DNA of 64,000 nucleotides, taken from the NCBI GenBank assembly GCA_026874595.1, contig CM049309.1, positions 3,260,076-3,324,075 on the forward strand, written 5' to 3'. A program made the position numbers and the translations under genes. Shown here piece by piece: positions 1 to 23,601 of this stretch (positions are counted from its first letter, which is position 1; each line of letters starts with the position of its first letter). The notes under the pieces were generated by a model, which ran no database searches, was not told the origin of the DNA, and worked only from the letters and a program-made list of their open reading frames with translations. This DNA comes from Sipunculus nudus (lineage: Eukaryota; Annelida; Sipuncula; Golfingiida; Sipunculidae).

Positions 1-1677
1 TCTGCCAAAATTCACCGAACTTAAACCATTCGAACAAACTTGAGTGAGATGGTATAAAAGATTATTTCTGTGAAATATTGAACAATTTGGCTTGACCGTT
101 TTGGAGGAGAAGATTTTTAATGGTAATTTTTTTAGCTTTTTCTCTATAAAATCTAAGAAAATGCAGAGTTTTTCAGATGGCTAAATTTTTGCATTAAATT
201 TCATGATGCTTGCTCCGATGTTTTTGAAATAGTATGGGTTAACATACAGGTGACGGACGCCCTCACACCATCACATTAGCTCATAGTTTCGCTAAAAATT
301 ACAACAGATGCATAAAGAATGCAAAATTATAAGACAGATACATCTCTATGATGGCAAAATCTTGAATTAAGTTGAGTATGGATACCAATTATTTATAATC
401 CATGTACAGCCGTCTTTATATACCCACAGAGAGCTGTATACCTGTGATTGTAAACATTGCCTGGCATGAGGAATATCTAAAATCATAAATCTACATTTTT
501 TAAAAGCTTTTAAAAAACATTCTTGTCAATATAAACCATAGATAACCTGAAATCTAAATGTCTAGAGGCATGATGTAACAGATGCTGATAAACTAGTGCC
601 AGGCTAGAGGTATCTGCTTCACACAGCTTACATATATGGTATAATGCCTCAATTTAATCTTTATAAATCAGCCAAAATTCATTCTTTGGAACCATAAAAG
701 ACAATTATTATAAGAATTATTCAGGGGATTATTCTTGTAAAATATTAAACAAATTGGCCTCAGTGGCGTCAGTCAAAAAACGTTTTGCAGGTTTATAACT
801 CATATGGGAAAATACAGCAAAATGGCTAAGTTGAGCTTCCCATAACTCAGCCAAAAATCACTGAACCAAAACCATTTGAACAAACTTGAATTATCAACAT
901 CCAAGGATAATTAATGTGTGAGATTTAAGAATTTGGCCCAGTGGTTTTTGAGAAGATCTTTGTAGCCACTGAGCTAAAATGGGCTGTTATGGCATTTGAC
1001 TAAATTCAGCTTCCCATAACTCAGCCAAAAGTCACTGAACTGAGACAATTTGAACGAACTTCAGAAAGCACTACTCTAGGATCATTTCTGTGCAATATTA
1101 AACAATTCAGCCAAATGGTTTCAGAGAAGAAGTTTTTTATAGCTGTGAGTATGATACAGGCACTGATGACCCCTGTACACAAAAAAAAGGCCGATGCAGG
1201 TGGCGCCACAAATACCTCAATTTCAGATATGACTCATGTGACCAACATTGGCATTAAATTTTGTGATGATAGCTCCAGTCGTTTCTGAGAGATTGTTATT
1301 TTAGTATGCTTTTTTGGACAGATGACTAAGTTCAACTTCCTGTAACTCGGCCAAAAATCACTGAACTTAAACCATTCGAACAAACTTGAGAGAGATAATT
1401 CCAGGATTTCATTTCTGCGAAATATTGGACAATTTGGCAGAACAGTTGTGGAGAAGAAGATTTTTAAAGGTTTTTTAGCTTTTTCTCTATAAAATCTAAG
1501 AATAAGGCAGTCAGCCAAAAAATAAGCACTAAAAATGACTAATTTTTTGCATAAAATTTTGTGATGCTAACTCTTGCCATTTTCAAGATAGTATGGGTTA
1601 ATGTACAGACGACGGACAAAGGACGACGGAGGACGGACGAAGCCACACCATCGCATTAGCTCACAGGTTCGCTAATT
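1..1677 (+). repeat. Repeat element(s) with CGGAC tail and TTAGC/GCTAA end hairpin
   Basis: Two related tails end at about 297 and 1677. Each has a GACGGAC-type stretch, then CCACACCATC, then TTAGC...GCTAA. The units upstream share 'AGCCAAAAnTCACTGAAC' followed by 'CATTyGAACAAACTTGA', seen near 5, 845, 1022 and 1350, so inner sequence is tandemly repeated. The left copy begins outside the window. Non-coding; two small ORFs in it are chance. Confidence 0.7.
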
Positions 1678-1679
1678 AG

Positions 1680-4425
1680 TAACCCAGACTGACAGAGCAG
1701 TATGAAAGAGGGTTAACTATACAGGAAATATTTATACAGTTAGAGTTCAAAGAGATACTGAAATTCTAATACTTTCAATCTACAAAATCTGAAACCCCTG
1801 AAAGCACAATCTCTATGAACTATCACTTCAATCTCTTCATATTATTATTAAAAGACATTAATGTGACATTAATGACATAAGGCATTGTTATGGCTCTATA
1901 CTAGGCTCAAGTCTGGCAGATGAGTGACATCAGTGATTAAGTATATTTACATTTCAAAAGCCAAATATACAGCTTTAAATGTCTAACGGCTATAGAAACA
2001 TTCTATCCTATTCCCAAAGTTGTCCAAGTATGATAGCAAATTGGGATGGAGGCAGGCAGGTCAGTCAGGGACAAACTTTACCCTCTACAATAAAGTACCA
2101 CTAATGCAAAATACAATGATCTACTAATTATAATAATGAGCAAACTGTGGCATCCCTGTTAGTCAATACACCAGTTCCAGTCAGAGAGGCCAATGCACAT
2201 TACCATTCTTTGTTATTTTTTTCTAGGACAGGTCTGTGGCCTGTTGGAGGTTATTTCAGCTGAATAAAAAGGATAGTGTCCATATAATGATAATGATATT
2301 CTATTATTAAACTTGCTGGATTTCAGGTTTTATATATGCACATGGCTAGGAAAATCCAAAAATCATAACCTGTCATTCAGATATGAGAGGAAATCCTTGA
2401 GGTTTTACAGAGACTTCACTATTTTGCCTGTGAGGTGCCATCAGGGATGTGAACCAGCGACCTTCACCACCAAAGTCCAACACTATAACCACTGTTCATA
2501 ACATCATTTTATTGACCTTGAGAGTATAAGGTCTGATGCTGATGGTGACAGAATACAACACAAGTTTTTCTTGCTTGTCTGACTGCAACAAAGTTGCATG
2601 CCCATCTACAACAAATAGTGCATGTCTCACTTCAAATTTTATTTCCTCAAGGCATCCTTACATGCGACCACCTTCAGTATTATGTAGGTTATAGTGCAGC
2701 AGCACAAAATTAACAAATTGGTCTGGTTTGTTTTCAATAGGGATGAAAGGATACTTTGTAGCCAACAGCTGCTCTGAGATCAAAGTGATGTGGCAAACTG
2801 ACTTCCAAGTTACTCAGGCCAGAAAAGAAAAAGACACACAACTACATCCTGATTATCTTGCCCTAATTAACGTTAAAAATGAGTATCTTTATGCTGGCAT
2901 TACTTTTTGGTTACCTTAAAATCAGGTTTTCTTGATATAATATTGCGGTTACCACAACTCAAAATCTGGACTCTGTAGAGATATATCTTATATGCATGTT
3001 AATAACCATGTCTGAGTGTCATTTTTATATCACTGATTTTCAAATGAATTTTAGAATTTATATAAACTTCAGAAGAAGAAGGTCATGCAAATCTGGTACA
3101 GCTATTTGGTGTTTGATAGTGCTGCCACCTGTTGACTGCTTAAAAACCAATTATGACCTCAGTAGCTCTTTCTCTCAAACAGCACAGTCACTTAAAATGA
3201 CTGGAAGCACACAAGAGTGAAAGATGCAGCACTGGCCCTCCCTCCTGGAGCTGGTGACCCTACTGAGCTGACAGACTAGAGGGATACAGCAGGGTCTACT
3301 TGTCACCACTTGTCAAGGTTCACTTACCCAATATCAAACTGGCTGGACCTATTTCTTAAATTATTTTAAAAGAAATCTGATGAAAAAACAGCAGTTCCAG
3401 GACATATATCATTCAGGCCTTAAGTGTGCTCAATAGATCTGGTACTGATATCTCATATGGTATGATTTTATACATGTCTAATACTGCAGGGCTAGTAAGA
3501 TTACGGGTGGTAAGCCTCACTTGTTTGAAAACTAAAAAATCCTGCCAGCTATAAATATATTTGACATGTGACAAACATTACTTCTTTGGATAACATATGT
3601 ATTTACTATTTTAAATATTTTTTTTTATCATTTGCCATATGTGTTTGAATTTTGTTTTAATGTTTTAATTTTAAATCACAAATGCAATGTCTATTAGTAA
3701 ACATACCTGAAACACAAATAAACTGCCATGGTCATCAAACTGTAAAGCTAACTTGGACTGTCAATTTTAAATTTAAACACAAAAACAGCCATATAAACCT
3801 AACACAAGTACAAAATGATATGTAAAGTAATTCTAAATCATGGAGTAGATCAAACTGCACATATAAACATAAAACACTAAGCAGTGCAGAAAACCATGTA
3901 GCAACTGTGGTCTGCTCAAAAAAAAAAGAAATACACTCAAATTTTGTTGCAGTCTTACATAGGTATTAGTCATTGTCAGCAGTAAGTTGCATGAGAGAAT
4001 AAGGCATGGGCTTATTTAATCAGGAAGACCACAGAAAAAATACCTTGTCCAATATTTAATAAATAAATTTGATTCTCTTTATGAAAAAAGGAATATTTTT
4101 ATAATGTGGTCACAGGGACATTATTCGCTTGAATAATCTACAAAGAGATAAAGTAATTAAGATTAAATGTTGACCAACCAGGTGTGATTGGCCCACAGGC
4201 ATGATGCTACTAATGGGTGGTCTTTATATCGAGCCACAGAGATATGAGTATAAAAAGAAAAAGGATCATCTCATATCAGAACACTGCATCTCTTATTATA
4301 TTAGAGCTATAACAACCACATTTGCTACAGATTTTGTGATTAAACTGCTTCACATCAGGCCGTTTTCATGTGCAATAATGTACAAATGACATCCCACTAG
4401 CCCTAAGAGAGTTGTGTACTGTTAC
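1680..4425. other. AT-rich stretch without a recognised gene
   Basis: No coding exon could be supported here. It should contain, or precede, the missing 3' exons of the C1orf87-like gene. A GC-richer patch at 3225-3310 was examined on both strands and does not continue the frame. A tRNA-like SINE fragment sits at about 2430-2500. Confidence 0.5.
2430..2500 (-). repeat. tRNA-derived SINE-like fragment
   Basis: On the minus strand it reads AGTGGTTATAGTGTTGGACT and, about 30 nt on, the B-box-like GGTTCACATCCC. Spacing is like the A and B boxes of a tRNA promoter, but a cloverleaf does not close well, so it is called tRNA-derived rather than a tRNA gene. Confidence 0.4.
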
Positions 4426-14511
<10,086 letters not shown>

Positions 14512-17500
14512 GTATTCCACCTGGGAGGTTTCACTCTGTGGCAAACAAAAATTAATTTCTGTTCAAGAAAGAGTAAATGAAAAAATTTTATTTTCAGATA
14601 CAAAAATATTTATTTATGACAGTAAATCAAAACACGACTCTTTAGAAAGCATTGTAAACATTTTTTTCAATTGTTGCACCATATAAGGCTGAGCATTACC
14701 ATTTGCCCTATAATTTGAGATTAATGAAACTACTCAGCACTGGGATGAACTTGTTAATGACCTGTGTCAGGCAGGTTTTAGTTTGCAGGACACTGCTCAT
14801 AGTGGAGGAAAGGCAGGTTATAAACCCATGTGGGGCAGGGTGAGCTAACTTAGTATCTGCACTGTGGGGCTGATTTGTAAGCTGACATAAAGGGCCAGTA
14901 TAGGTTGATATACAGAAAAGTTAAGTTTTATTGATATTAACATGTTCATCATTTTAATATATACTGAGTATGTATTCAATGTATAATATCATGTGTAGTA
15001 CATGTGATGATGTATGTTACAGCATCTTACAGCTGCTTTAGAAACTTCAAAGAAATATGAGTGTACCAGACCAAATTATCATCCTAAGAAGAACCCAGCT
15101 GATATACTGGAATTAATGTTCAGCATTAACAATGTTTTTCCCAAATCACGTTGAAGTTCTAAAATGACTAAACATATTTTTGTGTGTATATATGATATAA
15201 TAAAATCAATGAAAAGTTTACATCCCTGTTACTGTTATATACCAGGTTGATGTAAGGGGAGAAGGGAGGCAGGCCCTGACTGAAAAAAGTGGTCTGCTTG
15301 GGTATGGCAGGCTGGTTTTTCTTTTTCTTTATTGAATGCACTGTGAATCATGAGCTGAAACCTGAGTGTTTATTGATTTTATTGATAAGATCATAATATT
15401 TACTCCCAGTCCCAACTATTTAGTGCACGCATGAGTGGTTGTGGAATTGCAAATGTGAAAACACTTCTTGGGCCAGCACTGCATATCCAAACCTCTTTGC
15501 ACCTTTCTGTTCATTTGGCCTCCGGGGTGGGATCTAACACTAGGCTAATGACAATGATTTATGAATGTATTTATCCACACAATCATTTATTTGAACATCA
15601 GTTTTCTGAACAAATACCTTCTAGCCTGGAGCTGTTTGAATACATTGAGCTCCATTGTATTATTTATAAATTAAACCCCCTTTTAAATTCATTATTTGAC
15701 AATTGAATAATAAACAAATTAATATAAAGGACAACCTTTCCACTGTCAGGAGTCAGGACTATTGATTTCTTTATTTTACTAGTTACTTTGTCCTGTGCTA
15801 CTTTCTATCTATTTCCAACCCTGTTATCTGTAATATCAGTCAGAATTAGGTAAAAGTATGAGACAGAGCACCCAACACCAACAGTTAAACTCTAACAAAC
15901 CATAACAAACTATAATTGTAGTTAAAACTATGAGGATTCTCAATGGGTAAATTTTCTCAAAATAATTCACAGAATGACTTGTTTACACATACAAATAATG
16001 CATATTCTTTTTGTCTATTAAATGAAAAGTAATTGTACAGTATTATAATCATTTCATAATAATTTCATTTTTTTTAATGTTTCATTTAATTTTCATAACA
16101 ATATGAATGTTATCATGCACAAAGAGAAAGTATTTGTAGATGTGTAGGTGATTATCATCTTGAAAGGATAAGAAAAGTATCAACAACTGATATACTATGC
16201 TTTAATTGCTGACAAATTTAAGGCTAAGCAAAAACTGTACTCATATACAGGAAATAGTAAGGATATAACACTGGAAATTCAGTAAACTATTTATCAAAAT
16301 AAAAGAAAAATACGTCAATTTGAGGCTAAACTCAATGATTAATATTTTAAAAATGTAGAAGTCATAAACCCGAATTGTAATTTGTGTAAAACTAAATCTT
16401 AAGTTAACCAGTTAAGTATTTCAAAGGTCACAAAAATGTCCTAAATATTCTGAGACCAAATGGTATGGTGTGAAAGGGCAAATGTAATTATTTTTTTTAA
16501 ATTTACCAGTTTGGATTAAATATGTGAAATCTACCAACTGGCAGGATAAAATATGCAAAATATTACTGAAGTTCTTTATCATAAATAAAACAATATATAC
16601 CATTTCCAATGATGCCTTCATGCTTTTTTTTAGTTATCTGCAGAAGCATGAACAACAATTCACATCATTACAAGGAAATTGGTTTTCTTTCAGAAACAAA
16701 TCAAATAAACAAAGAGTGCTGATTCCCTAAAAAAAATTTGGAAGACCTATGTATATTATCTAAATACAAGACATAAGATGTCTGCTTAATCAACACAGTA
16801 CTACCCCTTCTGATGTTTGCAGACTTTTTCTTGAAGCCAGCTACAACTTAGTGGCTCACATTAAGGGCCTATAATGAAGATGAATAGTGTCTGATAAACA
16901 GACAACAACTGACAGTTGGTCGCAGGTAAACAAACATATTGATTTCAGGAGTGTGCAACTTGAACACCTGTGTGAGTGATACTCATTAATTAACTGGAGT
17001 ATATTACAAAGCACTTGCTAATATGTTCTTAATTACATTGTTATCAAACCATGGCCCAGTTTTAATTCATGAAAAAAATAGATGTCAGCGTGGTACGCCA
17101 GAGGTTCCTGGCACTGGTGGTATTCTTGAGATAAAATGTCGCCACACTGTGGCCCCAAGGATCAATAGATAGTACTTCCTCATTTGTAAGGTGAACAACC
17201 CCCAGTCATGTGGTCATATATAACTCACTTTCTTCACACTAGTTACCTCTTAAGAGCTTTTTCCAGGTAATAATATATTAATTGTTTGAAGACAGCTTTA
17301 AATATGTACTATTTTAAAGACACTCCTACCGATTACATAGATAGACTATATATAATGTCAATCTGCCATCCATCTAGGCATATGAATATAAGTGAGATAT
17401 TGCTGGGTATAATGAAGTCAGGGAAGGAAACTTTTGAAACAGCTGACATGGTCTGTACTGGCAAAGATAAATTTTAATAAAAGATTAATATATAAATATA

Positions 17501-18428
17501 TAAATGATATATAAATAAATCAAATGATAAGTTAAAATAAAAATATTAAAGCACAGTTTCAATCATATCCAGTAATTGAAGTCTGCTTGGAGGAGCAATT
17601 TGCATAGATGTGCTGAGAATTTATTGGTACTCCATATGATGAATTTCTGGCAGTCAGTAACTGGTGAAAATAAAAAAAAGGCCATTTAATGCAGTCCATA
17701 TCAGAAGCTCCAGAAAGAAAAGTGAATGGTGCATGCACATGAATATTTGGTGTAATTTCAGCCCTCTGACATTGGAAAGTTCATGACCGGCATTGTGGCT
17801 GTCAGTGCATTGTCACATCCTTCAGCAAGAAAAGCAATTTAAGCCTATATGATGATGCAAATACTTTTGTCATTTTTTAAAACACCTCATGGCCTAAAAG
17901 TACGCTGTCACTTGACATAATCCAGACCATATGAATCATTCCCATAGAGATGAAGTTTCAGTCTGAGTTGTGAGTTCAGATGTATTCTATTGTGTTATTT
18001 CATCATTCGTAGCTTTAAGTTAAGATTATGGGCTGACTATGATATCAATGCAACATGATGGAAGACCACTGCGATACATTCCTCTATATAGCTTGCATCA
18101 CTACTCAAGTGCCTACTGAGTCATGCACTCATGGCTAATGAATATTAAGAGTTACTTTCAATTTGTTATATTACAATAATGTAAACCTGGCATGCTACAC
18201 TGAACATGACTAACTGTTGCCAGAGAGATAACATTCCAATAAAAAGGCCAATGAAAATGTCATGAAATAAATGTCATGAAATACACAAACATATATATGT
18301 CTAATGCATATATTAAACTTTAAGAGGGCCAGAGGCCACAGTCTTGTCTCATCTGTCACTCCTAGCCCCCTGAATATATAGAAACCTATAGTTTAATGCC
18401 TTAATAATAACAACATATTCATAAAGTT

Positions 18429-18477
18429 ACCTTCATCTTCATTAAATAGACAGTGCCACCAACTGGCCATGGACCTG
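18429..18477. repeat. Dispersed motif, copy 1
   Basis: ACCTTCATC(T/C)TCATT followed by AATAGACAGTGCCACCAA and GGCCATGGACC is shared with 40088-40133. Here it immediately precedes the head of the element at 18486, so it may be an outer part of that element family. Confidence 0.6.
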
Positions 18478-18485
18478 TACTTTAA

Positions 18486-21085
18486 ACAAGGGACCTATGG
18501 GTCACGACGCTCAGCTGTTATATATGATAAAAAATATTATTTAGAAATGAGGCACATGCTGGTTTTGTGTGGTAATAAATATAAGCTGTATTATGAGTTG
18601 TTGTTGTTTAGCTTATGTATGATTTTGATAGTACCTTTGGAGACAGGGAAGAGGATTGATTTCATTTATTTTATTAACAAATGGAGTACTATTGTCACAC
18701 AGATTTTGACTTGGCCATATAACTTATAAGCAGAACATATAATATAAGAGTTTAACTATTTATTAAAAAAAAAATACAAATATTGTCCCAAATATAATTT
18801 TTATTAAAAATAATAAGAGAATCACATGATTTTTTAAAATGAAATATAACTGAAATGATTATTAAAATAATATTCAAGAGTATATTCATGAATGCATTCA
18901 AGAATACATTTTGAAAATATTTGCACGAGTATTCATATACTTTCTTTTTTACCTGAATTCCCATTCTTTATGCAAGAAATTTTATAATGGAGTACATAAT
19001 CATATTCGTATTTAAATACAATTACAAAGTATTCACACCATGTCTGGTATTTATTCAGTTTTCACCAAACAATGATGTTGAGAATCCAGAATTTACAAAA
19101 TTCACACATTTAAATAATGATCATAAGTACCTGGTTTTATGGCTTTTATTTATATTAAAAAAATAACTGTAAAAAATTCATTTTGGACTAATTTCACATC
19201 AATGTACACACTAGACACACTAGGAATCTAGATTAATATTATCAACTGCATCTTTGTCTATCATTAATTTCCTTCATATGATCCCTAATGATTAGTAATG
19301 AATAATATGATTTACTTCTTTATCATTAAAATTGAACTGGAAAAAGCCATAGACGACTGCATGGTGTTATTTGGAATACGTGACATTCTACCCATCGATA
19401 CAAGATTATTATATCATCAGTAACTGCAAGTTAATTTCCTGCTATTATAAACTAACAAATTCCTTTTCTATTTTTCTTTAATTTGTTATTAAAAATCAAT
19501 AAAAATTTATTAATTTATTGTTTATTGTTATGTTGTTGGTTAAAACTATTAGATGAGTTTGGTTGGACACCTGGATCAACTGTGGCTGGCCAAAAGGTGC
19601 CTGGATTCCGTGTATATATATACCTCGCCTCAAGCATGCATAATACAGGTGACTCAAGAGGGGCTGGAGAGAGCCAAAGTCTGACAGGGTCTCATAAAAA
19701 ACATTAATAAAAGATACAATTTTTGGCCAATTTCTTTCAGCTTTCTAAACTAAAAAGCTGAAATCCTTATGTGTGCATGATATGAAATGAAAATTATATC
19801 AACAGTGCTCACAGGAAACAAACGTGCCATGGTCACAGTTGGGCAAAATTTAAGGTACTAATTTTATATTTATACTAATAACTTATAAAATTTGAAAAAT
19901 TCAGAACTAATCTTGATTAAATAATGTTACATCCCTGACAAAAAAATCTCTAGCTTCAGCAATGCCCTTGTTAAGGGAGTAAATATATTTCTTGATTTTT
20001 TAAAAAGTGCATTATGTTTGGACCCATAACTTAAAACAATTACGCAATACTGACATCATTCTGGCATGTGCTTAGAGAATGAAAAATATGTATATTATTT
20101 ATGATTAAAGTCAGATCAGTGGTTTTGATATTAGGCAGTCTTGAAGTGTAACAATGGGTTTTTAATGGAAAAATGAAGTTTTTCATTAATATCTCGAAGG
20201 TATTAAGTCCTAGTGACCAAATTCGTGGCATGGTAGGGGATTTTGGAGACATCTAACTGTATGCCGAATTTAAGGAACTTAGAGCTGAAGCTGGGGAGCT
20301 GAGCTCTTGCAAACTGCATAACACTAGCTTGATGTAAACAATATGTTACATGGTGCTTGAAAACTTGAATAAAATCTACAGTTTTTGATCAACTGGTTTC
20401 AAACTTTTGGTGTTAACAGTTGAAATGCTAACAAAATCATGCTGTGAAAATTAAATCCACAGTACTTACAGGAAAAAAACGTGCCATGGCCAAAGTTGGG
20501 CAAAATTTAAGGTACCAATTTTTATTTTTATTAATATTTTAAAAAATTTAAAAGATTTTCATCTAATTTTGGGTATACAATTTAATTTTGATTAATTAAA
20601 GTTATATTACTGGAAAAAAGGTCCATAGCTTTAACATATTTTGTGTTAAGTGATCAAATATCTTTCCTGATTTTTTACAAAATGCATTATGTTTGGGCCC
20701 ATAACTTTTTTAAATTAAATAATACAGACATAATTTCTGGCATGTACATAGGAACTATATAGAGGAATATTTATGGTAAATATGAGGAAAAACAGATGAG
20801 CGGTTTTGATATTAGGTAGTCCTGAAGTGTGAAAATAGGTTTTCAATAAAAAATTGAGGTTTTTCCTTAATTTCTCAAAGGAACGAAGTTGCAAAGACCT
20901 AGTTTTCGGCTTGGTAGGAGATCTTGGGGACATCTAACATTATGTTGAATTTTGGATTCCTAGGTCTTACGGTTTCAAAACGTGCCACATCTACGGACGG
21001 ACGGACGGCACGACAGACGGACGGACGACGGACAATGGACCACGACTATAGCTCAGATGACTTATAGTCAGCTGAGCTAAAAAAC
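18486..21085 (+). repeat. Repeat element with ACAAGGGACC head and hairpin tail
   Basis: The head at 18486 reads ACAAGGGACCTATGGGTC then CGCTCAGCTG. The tail at 20993-21085 has CGGACGG repeats, then the hairpin TAGCTCA...TGAGCTA (21049-21079) and an A run. Between them two units about 660 bp apart share CGTGCCATGG and GGGCAAAATTTAAGGTAC (19830, 20490). The first 133 bp recur almost identically at 63867. Whether head and tail belong to one element is inferred from the similar pair at 44.6-48.7 kb. Confidence 0.6.
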
Positions 21086-23601
21086 TGTCACTGGTAGTCT
21101 GGCGCCTGTATTAAATGTGGAGGGCAGAAGCCAACTCAGGATCAAACAGTGCACTATTCTGTCACAGGAAATACTGAAGCTTCCAGATTTGATTTAAAGT
21201 GTCCTCTGGTTTTTTCTAGCCTATCAACTTTATATTGAGTAAACCTTATTCACTGCAGTACCACACAGGATTAACAAGCTAGCAGTTTTTAATGTGACCG
21301 AGATGAATTATACATACTCATGCTTAGCTGCCACTATTGTCATCATTATAACAGTCCCGAAATTTGTTACATGGGGGATCTGTGTATTCCTGCTTAATTA
21401 TTTATTTGCCAAACATCCATTACTTTGTTGCTTTTGTAGCACTGCTGTCATCTTTCACCATACAAAAAAAGACTGCACACTACAGAAGGGATGAGTTATA
21501 ACAGTTCCATGCACACTTTGTCTAGGGACAGGCTGAGTGACTGACGATAATGGTGGCGCCAATAATCTGACACTATATTTTTTTTAAACGTGATACATTT
21601 TGTATCAGGAAGGTTGGCTGGGTGCTACATAGGATCTGGGTATAGTATAGGTAAACAAAATTTGCTGTCAGGATTCAACACATAAATGACCTGGTCTGTC
21701 GGGTCAGGTCATGCCAAAAAAAAAAAAAAAAAATTGTTCCATGAACTCTGTAATGGTGACAAATAATATCAGCCTTTTTTATTTATTTTTTAGAAGTAAA
21801 TTTATACTTGCAGAAAGGGTACAAAAGTTCAATACAAAAATTCTTAAAATGGTTTGCAAACACATTTTTTTTATTTTTTCGATCATACATTTATGAATGA
21901 AAATGTTTCATTACTATGGTAATACACAATTTTTTTAAAGGGATTAAGACAAAAGCATCAAATTAGCAACATTTGCCGAGATTCCTTATTTTTAACTCAC
22001 AATTTTTAAAAATTTAAGTGAACAATTATTTTTTTGTTGTGGCCTTACAATTAAACCACTGATCTGACCCACCAGTACACCAAGGCTACATCTTGGGATC
22101 ACATTGTACAGTCAGTACTGCTGTATGAATAAGGAATATGTGTAGATATTTGATCTACAAATACATCATGATCTGAAACCACAGTGATCATATCAATATC
22201 AGTCTTTGCTTGTGTGATCAATAAATAGAAATATAACCCAATATAAACAGTCAATATTAACATGATAGACACTGAATTAATCTGACAGGCTTAGGAATAA
22301 TTATTTATGTGTGCTGACTGAAAGCCTGCATATTTTTACTTTAACTTGGACTTTGTAATGAAGCATGGTTCAAAGGGACTGTAAAAATTTAGGTGTGATG
22401 TATATTTCTTAGTTCTACTTGATCAATCAATCTCATGACTGAAGCAGTTAAAACATTTCTCATTAATATAAGAAGCGATGCAAAAATTCAATAAATGTGT
22501 GATTTAGATTTTTATAAATCAAATTTCAAAGCCTGTTTTTCTCTCTTGGTTGACTTCCCCCTTCCTCAGGGAATCACACTAACATTTATTGATTTAGGCA
22601 TGGTAATAAGATATGTTATTCTGCTTAGCTGAAAAACCTCCCCTTGCCAGAAGTCCTCCCCAGGATGCTGTCCACAGAGTACTTAATCAAACCGTGACAG
22701 GTTTATTCTTCCAGTTTCTCAAAAGCACTTATTGGGGCAACCATTTTGCATTCACACTAAAAACCTGAATGTCACAGGGCACGTTGAAATTATGGATATA
22801 CTGCTCGTAGTTTAAATCTGCCGATTTTTCCCTTGATTTCACTCCGTTTGAAAAAGAGAAGACTTCATTGAAGAAAATAAGGAATAATTGGTAAAACTGA
22901 CTGGGGAATGAAGGCCTATGGTTTTAAAGAGCATCATCTTAGATGATAAAGGTCTGTAAATACTGATCCATCAAATTCATTACTAGTACAGATTATGACA
23001 CTTTTAATATAATTTATGACACAAGATGTGAGATGAAAGTGAATGGGATTCAGTATTAAAGACTGGATAAACAATAAAGACCAAGACTTTTTTTTTGCCC
23101 AAACTGTCATCTTCCCTACTAAGACCTGAGCCAACCTTCCCAGAATAATCAGTTGTCATTACATGTATCTTGTTTCCAGACAAACAGAAAAAAGCAGGCA
23201 GTGTGGACATGTTACCTCTATTATTACAGAAAGAATAATTAATAAGAGAGCAAGTAATGCTTATGTACACAGCTGATAATGTGAACTTCTGCTTAGTAAC
23301 AAGAGCATAACAGAGGCAAAGCCTATTTCAAATGCTTCATGACAGAAACCATGACAAAAACTGAGATCATTACCTACGAGACCAAGACCTGGAAAAATTG
23401 GTTTCAAGACTAGTTCAGAGATCTCTATCACTAGTTACCAAATAAAAAACCCTGTATTTTACTATCTTTACATGGAACACACCCTGATATCACCCATTCT
23501 TTATATCCAAATGCTCATTTGAAATGAGAGAACATGGGAAGGATGACAGACACATCCTGACTGCTGTAGGTCATTTGGCTTACTCAGCTAAAAATAATAA
23601 C

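Noticed and set aside
2430-2500. Functional tRNA gene
   Set aside because: Box-like motifs are present, but the acceptor and anticodon stems do not pair convincingly; tRNA-derived SINE is the better reading.
3225-3310. GC-richer patch as the next 3' exon of the C1orf87-like gene
   Set aside because: Using the acceptor after CTCTAG gives a stop within six codons. Other acceptors give short frames without resemblance to the family and weak donors.
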